Shown: positions 1 through 7,801 of the stretch, piece after piece
Position numbering within the stretch: the stretch's first letter is position 1
How the letters are laid out: every line of letters starts with the position of its first letter
NCBI GenBank assembly: GCA_017430675.1
Contig: JAFRMM010000037.1
Span: 1-9,980, forward strand
Reading direction: 5' to 3'
Source of the DNA: Prevotella sp.
GTDB taxonomy: Bacteria; Bacteroidota; Bacteroidia; Bacteroidales; Bacteroidaceae
Length of the DNA stretch: 9,980 nucleotides
Position numbers and translations under genes: made by a program
Notes under the pieces: generated by a model
What the model saw: only the letters and a program-made list of their open reading frames with translations
What the model was told of the DNA's origin: nothing
Databases searched by the model: none

Positions 1-399
<399 letters not shown>

Positions 400-1590
400 T
401 TAATAGAGGAATCCCAACAGCCAGAGCGGTATCTGGTTGTCCTTGCCGATCTCCGTGTTATACCGGGCGTAGATCACATCCGGCAGGAAGCGCTGCCTAC
501 CAGGCGACTTGGCATCCATGATACGGAACTTGAGTTTCTCATCGACGATGAAGTTGCAGTCGCGATTACCCGTGTTCACCTTATGGTCTTTCCACAGCGA
601 GTTCACGAAGAAGGTCTCCATGGCCTCCTGCTTATCTACCTGTATGGGATAGATGGCGTACATCAGGTTGGAGTTGTGGAGCAGGATCTTCGCGGGCTTC
701 TTGGGGAAGTCCTGGCCAATGGGGTAGATGAGGTTCAGCAGACGTGCATCAGTCAGGTACTTGATGTAGTTCATCACCGTGGCACGGCTGGTCTCGATGT
801 CCTGTGCCAACTTACTCACGTTGGGTGCCTTCGCCGGACCTTCCTCAGCAATCTGGTAGAACAGTTTCTTGATCTTCGTGAGGTATTTCAGTTCGATCTG
901 CTTGATGAGCAGGATATCCACCTCCGTCATCATGTTCATCGTCTTCAGCAGGTTCTCAGAGTAGTTGCGGTGCTCCTGGAAGAAGGGGTAGAAGCCGTGG
1001 TGGATATAGTCCTGGAAATAGCGGTTGGGCGACACCTTCGGCAGTATCTGCTTGATGATGCGCTCATGATCATTCAGGATCTCCTCTAAGGTGTAGGGAC
1101 GGAAGGTGTTGCCCGTCAGCAGGTTGATGAACTCGCGGAAGGAGAAGCCCCGCAGGTTGTAGGACTGTACGATACCGTTGAGTTCGGGGTTCTCATCCTT
1201 CAGGCGCATCACACTGCTACCCGTGAACACGATCTTCAGGTTAGGGTAGAGGTCGTAGCACTTGCGGAGTTCACTGCTCCAGTTCGGCTGCTTGAACACC
1301 TGGTCGATGAGCAGAACGCGCCCGCCGCGCTTGTAGAAGTTTCCCGCGAAGTCAGCGATACCCTGTCCCTGGAAGTAGAAGTTGTTCATGTTGATATACA
1401 GGCACTGTTTGTCTTGTATATCGAAATGCTCCTTGGCATACTGCAGGAGGAAGGTGGTCTTTCCGATGCCGCGCGTGCCCTTGATGCCTATCATACGGTC
1501 GCTCCAGTCGATCTCGTCCATAAGGGTACGTCGGACTGGTGCGTTGGTATGCTCGACAAGGTATCTGTGCGTCCTGAAAAATGCTTCCAT
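400..1590 (-). CDS. AAA-family ATPase of the AAA_14/DUF4143 type
   Basis: This is a 396-residue predicted cytosolic ATPase of a family very common in Bacteroidota, usually annotated only as 'ATP-binding protein'. The physiological role is unknown; some relatives are discussed as mobile or defence-like genes, but nothing here proves that. The P-loop is GTRGIGKTT at residues 38-46. Walker B is RVLLIDQVFKQPNW at 91-104, where Gln97 sits at the position normally held by the catalytic Glu. The sensor-1-like strand is KIVFTGSSV at 119-127. A winged-helix-like segment (VSKLAQDIETSRATVMNYIKYL) spans about 258-279. The C-terminal region contains FIVDEKLKFRIMDAKSPGR around 347-365, a possible remnant of the family's nuclease-like fold, and ends IPLWLLGFLY. 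The ATG at 1588-1590 lies about 27 bases from a strong Bacteroidales promoter, which supports this start. It appears to be monocistronic. Confidence 0.9.
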   Translation of the reverse strand: MEAFFRTHRYLVEHTNAPVRRTLMDEIDWSDRMIGIKGTRGIGKTTFLLQYAKEHFDIQDKQCLYINMNNFYFQGQGIADFAGNFYKRGGRVLLIDQVFKQPNWSSELRKCYDLYPNLKIVFTGSSVMRLKDENPELNGIVQSYNLRGFSFREFINLLTGNTFRPYTLEEILNDHERIIKQILPKVSPNRYFQDYIHHGFYPFFQEHRNYSENLLKTMNMMTEVDILLIKQIELKYLTKIKKLFYQIAEEGPAKAPNVSKLAQDIETSRATVMNYIKYLTDARLLNLIYPIGQDFPKKPAKILLHNSNLMYAIYPIQVDKQEAMETFFVNSLWKDHKVNTGNRDCNFIVDEKLKFRIMDAKSPGRQRFLPDVIYARYNTEIGKDNQIPLWLLGFLY

Positions 1591-1617
1591 CCTGAGCGAT
1601 TTGTTTTAAAACAGGTG

Positions 1618-1648
1618 CAAAGATAACATAAATCCTGCAATTTGCAAA
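1618..1648 (-). promoter_or_regulatory. Bacteroidales housekeeping promoter for the ATPase gene
   Basis: On the minus strand a TTTG element (1648-1645) is followed after exactly 19 bases by TATCTTTG (1625-1618). This matches the known Bacteroides primary-sigma consensus TTTG-N19-21-TAnnTTTG. It lies 27 bases ahead of the ATPase start codon, so the predicted transcript would begin near 1611-1612 with a leader of about 20 bases. The leader shows no strong Shine-Dalgarno sequence, which is usual in this phylum. The match is by eye, but both elements and the spacing fit. Confidence 0.75.
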
Positions 1649-1652
1649 GTCT

Positions 1653-1684
1653 AAATAGCAAAATCTTATTAAATAACGCTATTT
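1653..1684. repeat. Inverted repeat AAATAGC/GCTATTT between the receptor and ATPase genes
   Basis: Perfect 7-base arms at 1653-1659 (AAATAGC) and 1678-1684 (GCTATTT) are separated by 18 bases. The repeat lies 14 bases beyond the stop codon of the TonB-dependent receptor and ends five bases upstream of the -33 element of the ATPase promoter. It could be a weak hairpin ending the five-gene operon or an operator for the ATPase promoter. The long loop, AT-rich stem and lack of a clear T run on the minus strand make an intrinsic terminator doubtful. Confidence 0.35.
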
Positions 1685-1697
1685 TCCTTGTTTTATG

Positions 1698-4145
1698 TCA
1701 GAATTGATATGATATTGACGCCATCATCGTGCGGCCCCGCTGGAATATGGGTTGATTATCCTGATTAGGACCACAGAGGTAACGATCGGTATTCAGGATG
1801 TTCTCGCAGTCGAACGACAACTGCAGGTGGTTGCGGTAGCAGTACTTCAAACCGAGGTCGAAGAGCACCGTGGCATCTACATAGAAGTCCTCGGATTCCT
1901 TGTTGGTATAGTTCAGTTTCCGGCCTTCATAAGAGGCATGGCCATAGACCTTCATCTCGTGGCGGGCCGTCTGTAGGAGTCTATAGGCCCCATGGAGGTT
2001 CAGCGTGAAATGGGGGACACCCGTCACCTTCTTCGCGTTCCTATTATAATAGTAGTTCTCACTGCTGATGTCATGACAGTAGTAGGCAGAGAGATAGCCG
2101 GAAAGGCGCTTATGGGCATATCGGACCGTGGCCTCCGCGCCCATATTCTTAAGGCTCCCCTGGTTCTTGATGTTATTTCCATTGAGAATATCCTCGTACC
2201 TTGTGAACCAGCGCATGAGGTTGGTATAATTATTATAGAACAGGTTCACCTCATAATTCAGGTGTAGCGGGATGACTTTTCCCATGGCCGACAACTGGAG
2301 CGACGAAAGATGCAGAGGACTCGTTTCGAAGATATTATCGAACACGTAGCGGTAATAGAATGCCAGGTCGGCGAAAGCCTTGGAATAGGATAACTTCAGG
2401 CTGAAGCGGTCGTTGGGGACATACATGAGTGCCAAACGGGGCGACAAAGCAGTCACGTTGTTTCCCCTACGGTATTTCAGGTCGTAGCGGAGGCCTGCGT
2501 TCAGGATCAGTTCGGGCAGAAGGTAGTGCTTATCCTGCAAGAAGAATGAGAGGTTGTTCTCCTTGCCCATATTGATGGCCTCTTCATAGTTGTATTGGCC
2601 GTTTTCGATGCTTTCGAAGTTTGATCCGTAGAAGAACAACCGGGAATGTAGGGAGAAATGCTCGTACTGGCTACCGACCAGGACACTTCCTTTCATTGTG
2701 CCCAGACGATAGTCGGTACCCAGTCTGAACATGCCACCCAACGTGGCTTCCCTGAGATTATGATAGGTTGATACCCCACATTCCTCAACCGTGTGGATCA
2801 TCATCTGACCGTTTTCATCATAGAGGATGTTACCATTATCGTCGGCGGCCGGACCTTCGCTCTTCAGATAATCATATTCCACTTCAAAATCACTGATGGA
2901 GTACCAGTCGCTATAGAGGGAGGCATTGAGAGAGAGTCTGCCCAACTGGTGGGAGTAGCCCAACTCGGCATGCGTCTCTTCGGTGCCGTATCCCGGCTTG
3001 ATGCCGTTTATGGAGGGATAGAGGCTATAGTCATAACCAGAATTATAAGCGATCTGATAGAGTTTCTTGGTATTCTTCCGGCTGAACATCAGGTTGAGTC
3101 CCTTCAGTTTGAAGGTGAAGCCAATGTCGTAGGACGGGGTATTCCTGTAACTGCCCACATAGATCTGATCGGGGCCAACATAGGTCTGTTTGATACTCTC
3201 GATATCATGAACAGGATTCAGCAGGTTGGCATAATAGCCTTCTCCGTCGCTGAAATGCCGTATCTGTCCGTCGGAGTTGTAGAGCGAAGCCCACACTGCG
3301 ATATCGGCATCCATAAACTGCGTGCCCGCCAGGAGGTCGGCCTTATGGGTCGTATAGGAGCCGAAGCCATAGCGGACCTTGCCCCCATTGATGTCACGGC
3401 CACTCTTGGTGATGATATTGACGACGGCCGAGAGGGCCACATTGCCATAGAGCGACGAGGCCGGCCCACGGAGCACCTCGATATGGTCGATCTTCTCAGT
3501 GCTGATGGAATAGCCTGTGGCACCTACATTATTAGAACGGTTGTTCAGACGATGGCCGTTCTCCATGATCATGATCAGTTCCTGGTCGTTGGCATAGGCC
3601 CCGTGCATGGCCAGGTTTTCACCGGGGGAGTAAGCGATGACCTCGGTCATGCCCGGAACATAGGCGGCCAGTATCTGGTTGAGGTTCTTGTTATAGCCCA
3701 GTTCCTCGATCATCTCTGCCGTGATGATTGTGACGGGCGAGGGTGCCTCATTGACGCTCTCGCTCTGATTGGAGGCCGTGGTGACGGTGGTTATGAGACC
3801 TTGTTTGATGTCGTTGATCAGGTCAATGAATCGCGGTGGGTATTCCACGGTAGGAGTGTAGAAAGGATTCTCCTTCAGTACCATTTCCGCATAATGCCTG
3901 GCCTCCTGATCTTCGTCGAGGGCCAGACAGCAGAGCGTCATCAGACGGTAGCCATTGAGCCGATAGGTGCTGCTCAGGGTGTGAACACAGTCTTTGAGCA
4001 TGTCCTTGGCTATCTGTATCCTTCCTATCTGGTACTCCGCTTCTGCCTGTTCGTAAATCTGGCGGGGGGTGCTGTCCTGCGCACGGGCAGGGAGCACTGA
4101 CAGCAGCAGCGCCACGGCCATGGTATGTAATATCCTTTTGTTCAT
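1698..4145 (-). CDS. TonB-dependent outer-membrane receptor with an N-terminal TPR-like domain
   Basis: An 815-residue outer-membrane protein. A signal peptide (MNKRILHTMAVALLLSVLPA, cleavage probably after ARA at residue 22) precedes a helical region at about 24-115. That region has TPR-like character (YEQAEAEYQIGRIQIAKDML, then ALDEDQEARHYAEMVLKENP and PPRFIDLINDIK). The plug domain follows at about 125-250, with SPVTIITAEMIEELG, ILAAYVPGM and LRGPASSLYGNVALSAV, all typical of TonB-dependent receptors. The remaining roughly 560 residues have alternating aromatic and polar strands and end in ISYQF with the terminal Phe expected of a beta-barrel. It is a CirA/BtuB-like receptor rather than a clear SusC: no SusD gene is adjacent. 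The substrate cannot be read from the sequence. The start overlaps the upstream kinase stop as ATGA, so it is the last gene of the coupled signalling operon. Confidence 0.93.
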   Translation of the reverse strand: MNKRILHTMAVALLLSVLPARAQDSTPRQIYEQAEAEYQIGRIQIAKDMLKDCVHTLSSTYRLNGYRLMTLCCLALDEDQEARHYAEMVLKENPFYTPTVEYPPRFIDLINDIKQGLITTVTTASNQSESVNEAPSPVTIITAEMIEELGYNKNLNQILAAYVPGMTEVIAYSPGENLAMHGAYANDQELIMIMENGHRLNNRSNNVGATGYSISTEKIDHIEVLRGPASSLYGNVALSAVVNIITKSGRDINGGKVRYGFGSYTTHKADLLAGTQFMDADIAVWASLYNSDGQIRHFSDGEGYYANLLNPVHDIESIKQTYVGPDQIYVGSYRNTPSYDIGFTFKLKGLNLMFSRKNTKKLYQIAYNSGYDYSLYPSINGIKPGYGTEETHAELGYSHQLGRLSLNASLYSDWYSISDFEVEYDYLKSEGPAADDNGNILYDENGQMMIHTVEECGVSTYHNLREATLGGMFRLGTDYRLGTMKGSVLVGSQYEHFSLHSRLFFYGSNFESIENGQYNYEEAINMGKENNLSFFLQDKHYLLPELILNAGLRYDLKYRRGNNVTALSPRLALMYVPNDRFSLKLSYSKAFADLAFYYRYVFDNIFETSPLHLSSLQLSAMGKVIPLHLNYEVNLFYNNYTNLMRWFTRYEDILNGNNIKNQGSLKNMGAEATVRYAHKRLSGYLSAYYCHDISSENYYYNRNAKKVTGVPHFTLNLHGAYRLLQTARHEMKVYGHASYEGRKLNYTNKESEDFYVDATVLFDLGLKYCYRNHLQLSFDCENILNTDRYLCGPNQDNQPIFQRGRTMMASISYQF

Positions 4146-4963
4146 TTCCTGACAGGTATGGTGAATATGAAGGTAGTGCCTTCGCCCTCCGTGGAGTCGA
4201 AGGTGATCTTGCCTCCATGTTTGTTCTCGATGATGTCCTGGGTGATCTTCATCCCCAGACCGGTACCCTGACCGATGGGCTTGGTGGTGAAGAAGTCCTC
4301 GAAGAGCCTTTGCTTCACCTCGTCGCTCATGCCCTCGCCATTGTCGGCGATGGTGACCTTGACAGAGCCGTCCTCCAGGCTCACGCTCACGGTGATCTCT
4401 GGCCGATAACCTTTGCCCAGCGCCTGTGCTTTCTTCATGACGGTGTAGCAGGCATTGTTCATCAGGTTCAGTACGGCCCGGCTCAAGTCCTGCGGGATCA
4501 CCTCCACCAGCGGCATGCCGTCCTGATAGTGCTCATGGATGCTCACGTTGAAACTCTTGTCCTTCGCCCGCATGGCGTGGTAGGAGAGCCATACGTATTC
4601 CTTCACGATCTTCTTGATGTCGGAGGGTACGAACACATTATCCTTGCCGCGCGAGATCAGCAGGATACCCTGGATGATGCTGATGGCGCGCTCTCCGTGC
4701 TCCGCGATCTTGTCCATGTTCTCCTGCAGGTCGGCAATGATGTCGTTCACCTCCTCGCGGTCGTCGTCAGACAGCCTGTCCTCGTTGTCCTTGATGACTG
4801 CCGTCAGGTCGTTCAGGAGTTTCCCCGACATCTTGCTGAAGTTGATGACGAAGTTCAGGGGGTTCTGGATCTCGTGGGCGATACCCGCACTGAGCAGTCC
4901 TAATGAGGCCAGTTTCTCTTGTTTCTCCAATTGCTCCTTGAGCGTGTCGGTCTGTTGTTCCAT
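4142..4963 (-). CDS. Small soluble sensor histidine kinase (no sensor domain)
   Basis: A 273-residue kinase core with no membrane segment or recognisable sensor. A short coiled coil (residues 1-20) leads into the H-box SAGIAHEIQNPLNFVINFS, with phospho-acceptor His30. The second dimerisation helix carries KIAEHGERAISIIQGIL (85-101), the HGxRA signature of one kinase subfamily of Bacteroidota and cyanobacteria. MRAKDKSFN at 131-139 and VIPQDLSRAVLNLMNNA at 155-171 (N-box Asn166 and Asn170) are also characteristic of it. The ATP-binding G1 box is DNGEGM (207-212), the F box is DFFTTKP (223-229) and G2 is GQGTGLGM (231-238), so all catalytic elements look intact. The ATG at 4961-4963 lies six bases after the upstream stop and follows AAAGG, a mild ribosome-binding match. 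It presumably dimerises with, or takes signals from, the membrane sensor encoded just upstream, whose core is clearly related. No response regulator is present in the window. Confidence 0.94.
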   Translation of the reverse strand: MEQQTDTLKEQLEKQEKLASLGLLSAGIAHEIQNPLNFVINFSKMSGKLLNDLTAVIKDNEDRLSDDDREEVNDIIADLQENMDKIAEHGERAISIIQGILLISRGKDNVFVPSDIKKIVKEYVWLSYHAMRAKDKSFNVSIHEHYQDGMPLVEVIPQDLSRAVLNLMNNACYTVMKKAQALGKGYRPEITVSVSLEDGSVKVTIADNGEGMSDEVKQRLFEDFFTTKPIGQGTGLGMKITQDIIENKHGGKITFDSTEGEGTTFIFTIPVRK

Positions 4964-4969
4964 AAGCCT

Positions 4970-7801
4970 TTATTGTTTGATGAGGGGTAGGGTGACTGTA
5001 AAGTCCGTGAATTCGTCCTTGACCGAACTGACGGTGATGTCACCGCCGTAGTTCTGTATCACGTCGTGACTCAGGTAGAGGCCGATGCCAGAGGCCTCGC
5101 CCGTGGTCTTCGTGGTGAAGAAGGGGTCGAAGATCTTGTTGATGATCGTCTCCTCGATGCCGACACCGTTGTCGTGGAAGAGCAGGGTGACCGTCTCGCC
5201 GTCGGTGGTGACGGTGAGTGCCACCTCGGGCTGGAAGGCCGTCTGTCTGGCTTTTTTCACCACGGCATAGACGCTGTTGCCCAGCAGACTCATGAACGTC
5301 TTGCTGAGCAGTTCAGGATTGGCATTCACATAGAGTGGGGTGTCGGGATAGTCGAACCTCACACTGATCCTGTGCTCCTGGATCTCTTTCTGATAATACG
5401 TCTCTACCATCTCCCTGTTCTGGCGGATCAGGTTGCTGAGGTCCATCCTGACGATGCCGCCGCTACGGTCCTTCAGCATCTCCTCCATGGCCTTCAGGGT
5501 GCGCGTGGTGTTCTGGCCGTGCTCACTCACTTTCTGCAGGTTGCCTCGCAGCATGCCCAGCACGTCGGTCGTGTCCTCGTAGTTCTCCTTGTCCATGTGG
5601 TCCTTCTCGTCCTCGATGTTGGCCTCGATGTCCTTCACAAGTCCTTCCGAGAGTTTCGAGAAGTTGTTGATGTAGTTCAGCGGGTTCAGGATACGGTCGA
5701 TGAGTCCCTGTGTCAGTTTACCCACGGTGGCCATCTTCTCCTGCTTCACCAGTTCCTTATGGGCGCGCCTCACCTCGTCGGTACGTTCCTCGACGATCTT
5801 CTCCAGTATCATCTTGTCCTCCTTCAGCCTGTACAGCCTCCACTGTAAGAGGGATGCGATCAACAGTCCCAGCAGGATCACGTAGAGGATGTACATGTAC
5901 CATTTCATATAGAAGGGGTAGTCGATGTAGAAACTGATCTCCGTGACTTCCGTCTCGCGCCCGAAGGCATCGCGTGCCTGAACCATGAAGACATAGTTGC
6001 CGTAGGGCAGGTTCAGGTACTCGGCATCGTGGTCGTCGGCCCATGCGCTCCACTTACCGTCGTTTAACCGGTAGCGATAGACATTCTCACCCACCAGTGG
6101 CTCGTGGTCGAGGGCAAATACGAAACGCAGGTTCCTGTCCCTGCTGCTCAGGGATGGCAGTTCGTGAGGCATATCACCGAAACCGCCCCATATCACACTG
6201 TCGTTACCCAGGGTGATATGCCGTATCATCAGTTGCGGTTCCGTCAGAAGGGCCGGGTCCTCCATAGCGGTGTTGATCACCACCAGTCCCTTGTCGGTTC
6301 CAAGCCACACTTTGTCGTCCTCCAGGAAGACCGCGTGGATGTTGTAGTCGCTGACAGGGTAAAGCAGTTGGTCGAGATCCGTCAGCCGTTTCCCGTCTTT
6401 CCATCTGTACAGGCCCTTGCCATCCTGGTTCGTCAGCCAGGTGACACCATTCCTGTCGGTAAACGAGAACCCGGGATAGTAGAAGGGCCTGGTCTCTCCG
6501 GCTTTCACGTAGTAGATCCTTTGGCTGGTCTGCACCAGTGTGGCGATATTGTCTTCAGAGACTTTCCTGTAGGGCTTGAAGTCCCGGTCCCTCGTGGTCT
6601 TGTTCCAGATCTCGCCATATATGCTCTGGAGCCAGATGGTGCCCTGGCTGTCCTTGAGGATCTTCATGGTCTTGTCGAGGACGCAGACTTCCTTTCTTGA
6701 CAGGTCGCCTGTCTGCGTCAGATACACGCCGTCGGTCTCACCGCTGTAGAACTGCGTACCGTCGTTGAACAGGGCCGTACAACTGTTGGTGGTGACTTGC
6801 CTGACGGAGCCGTCAGGGGCGATGCAGTAGATGCCGTTGCTCGTTGCGGCGAGAAGTCCTAAAGGGCTCTTGGCGAGTGCCCAGCATACATGCCTGATGT
6901 TTCCCACCTTCACAAACGACATCCCTTCCTGGCGGTAGAGGCCGCTCACCGTGCCTACGTATTTCTGATGGCCGAACTCCTCGATGGCGAAGACGTCGCC
7001 CTTCAGTCCCTCGTTATCGGAGAAGCGGGTGAAGGCCGAAGGGATGCCGATCGAGAAGATACCGTTCTCCGTGGAGCCCCAGAGCACGCCGTGACCGTCG
7101 TAGGATACCCAGGTGACGTTGTCCGTGGCCAGTCCGTCCTTCTCCGTGATGGTGTAGAGTTCCTGTCCTTCGCTGTCGGTGACGAGGAGGCCATGGCCTT
7201 TCCTCACCTTCACCTTCATACCGTTGCCCAACGGCTCTTCCTGGAAGATGTCTGTCAGCACCTCGATGTCCGACTGGTTGTCGATGGTCTTCGTATTGAC
7301 CACGTCCGTCATGCCTAAGCGTAACCTCTCGAGGCTGACCATCTTCCTGACAAGGACTTTCCCGCCATTCACCTGATAGACCTTTCCGTCGTTGACCACA
7401 AAGTTGATATGACCGTCATGCTCCCAGATCTCGAAGACCTCGCCTCTGAACAGGTTCGGATTGCCGATGCGCCTGAGTACCGGCTCCCCGTTGGCGGAAC
7501 CGTCGATCCTGCCGAAGAAGTTGTAGCCGCCTACCCAGATGGTGCCGTCCTGGCCGCCGTAGGTCACGGTGATGCGGGTGTTCTCTGGCGTGTGGAGCGT
7601 GTGCCACGACTCATTGTCGTAATACAGCAGACCCTCGAAGTTGGCGGCAAACACCAGACCGTCCCTGCCGCTGTTGATATCGTAGTTGATGTCGTGGGCG
7701 TGATATTCCGTTGACGGATAGTTGCGCAGGAAGGGATATCCCTGGGCAAAGGCTGCCAGGAGCGAGAAGTGGAGGGCGGCAAGTGCCAATAGTCGTCTCA
7801 T
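4970..7801 (-). CDS. Periplasmic-propeller sensor with degenerate histidine-kinase core (predicted pseudokinase)
   Basis: A 943-residue inner-membrane protein. A signal peptide (residues 1-19, cleavage after AFA) is followed by regulator-type propeller repeats over about 25-510 (for example DGLVFAANFEGLLYYDN, DGTIWVGGYNFFGRID, HGVLWGSTENGIFSIG, KVWLGTDKGLVVI). A Y_Y_Y domain (about 565-628, YRYRLNDGKWSAW) and one membrane helix (about 631-654) come next, then a linker coiled coil and a kinase core. This is the layout of a hybrid two-component sensor, but the receiver and AraC-type domains are absent. The H-box reads GLIDRILNPLNYINNFS: Asp702 and Arg703 replace the His-Glu pair found in the neighbouring kinase. 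The ATP site remains: Asn842, DNGVG (877-881), DPFFTTK (892-898) and GIGLYL (905-910). It probably binds ATP but cannot be phosphorylated at the usual site. The start overlaps the previous stop as ATGA. Confidence 0.92.
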   Translation of the reverse strand: MRRLLALAALHFSLLAAFAQGYPFLRNYPSTEYHAHDINYDINSGRDGLVFAANFEGLLYYDNESWHTLHTPENTRITVTYGGQDGTIWVGGYNFFGRIDGSANGEPVLRRIGNPNLFRGEVFEIWEHDGHINFVVNDGKVYQVNGGKVLVRKMVSLERLRLGMTDVVNTKTIDNQSDIEVLTDIFQEEPLGNGMKVKVRKGHGLLVTDSEGQELYTITEKDGLATDNVTWVSYDGHGVLWGSTENGIFSIGIPSAFTRFSDNEGLKGDVFAIEEFGHQKYVGTVSGLYRQEGMSFVKVGNIRHVCWALAKSPLGLLAATSNGIYCIAPDGSVRQVTTNSCTALFNDGTQFYSGETDGVYLTQTGDLSRKEVCVLDKTMKILKDSQGTIWLQSIYGEIWNKTTRDRDFKPYRKVSEDNIATLVQTSQRIYYVKAGETRPFYYPGFSFTDRNGVTWLTNQDGKGLYRWKDGKRLTDLDQLLYPVSDYNIHAVFLEDDKVWLGTDKGLVVINTAMEDPALLTEPQLMIRHITLGNDSVIWGGFGDMPHELPSLSSRDRNLRFVFALDHEPLVGENVYRYRLNDGKWSAWADDHDAEYLNLPYGNYVFMVQARDAFGRETEVTEISFYIDYPFYMKWYMYILYVILLGLLIASLLQWRLYRLKEDKMILEKIVEERTDEVRRAHKELVKQEKMATVGKLTQGLIDRILNPLNYINNFSKLSEGLVKDIEANIEDEKDHMDKENYEDTTDVLGMLRGNLQKVSEHGQNTTRTLKAMEEMLKDRSGGIVRMDLSNLIRQNREMVETYYQKEIQEHRISVRFDYPDTPLYVNANPELLSKTFMSLLGNSVYAVVKKARQTAFQPEVALTVTTDGETVTLLFHDNGVGIEETIINKIFDPFFTTKTTGEASGIGLYLSHDVIQNYGGDITVSSVKDEFTDFTVTLPLIKQ

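Noticed and set aside
2793..4100. Long plus-strand open frame (435 codons) opposite the TonB-dependent receptor
   Set aside because: It is fully antisense to a gene with unmistakable signal peptide, plug and barrel features. The product is low-complexity and rich in Ile/Val/Gly/His with no recognisable domain, as expected of a shadow frame in G+C-richer coding DNA.
1698..4145. SusC-type glycan importer or polysaccharide utilisation locus
   Set aside because: No SusD, glycoside hydrolase or carboxypeptidase-regulatory-like N-terminal domain is present, and the plug is closer to the CirA/BtuB style.
4970..7801. Complete hybrid two-component system regulator
   Set aside because: The propeller, Y_Y_Y and kinase-like parts fit, but the protein ends after the ATPase domain with no receiver or AraC-type DNA-binding domain, and the phospho-accepting His is absent.
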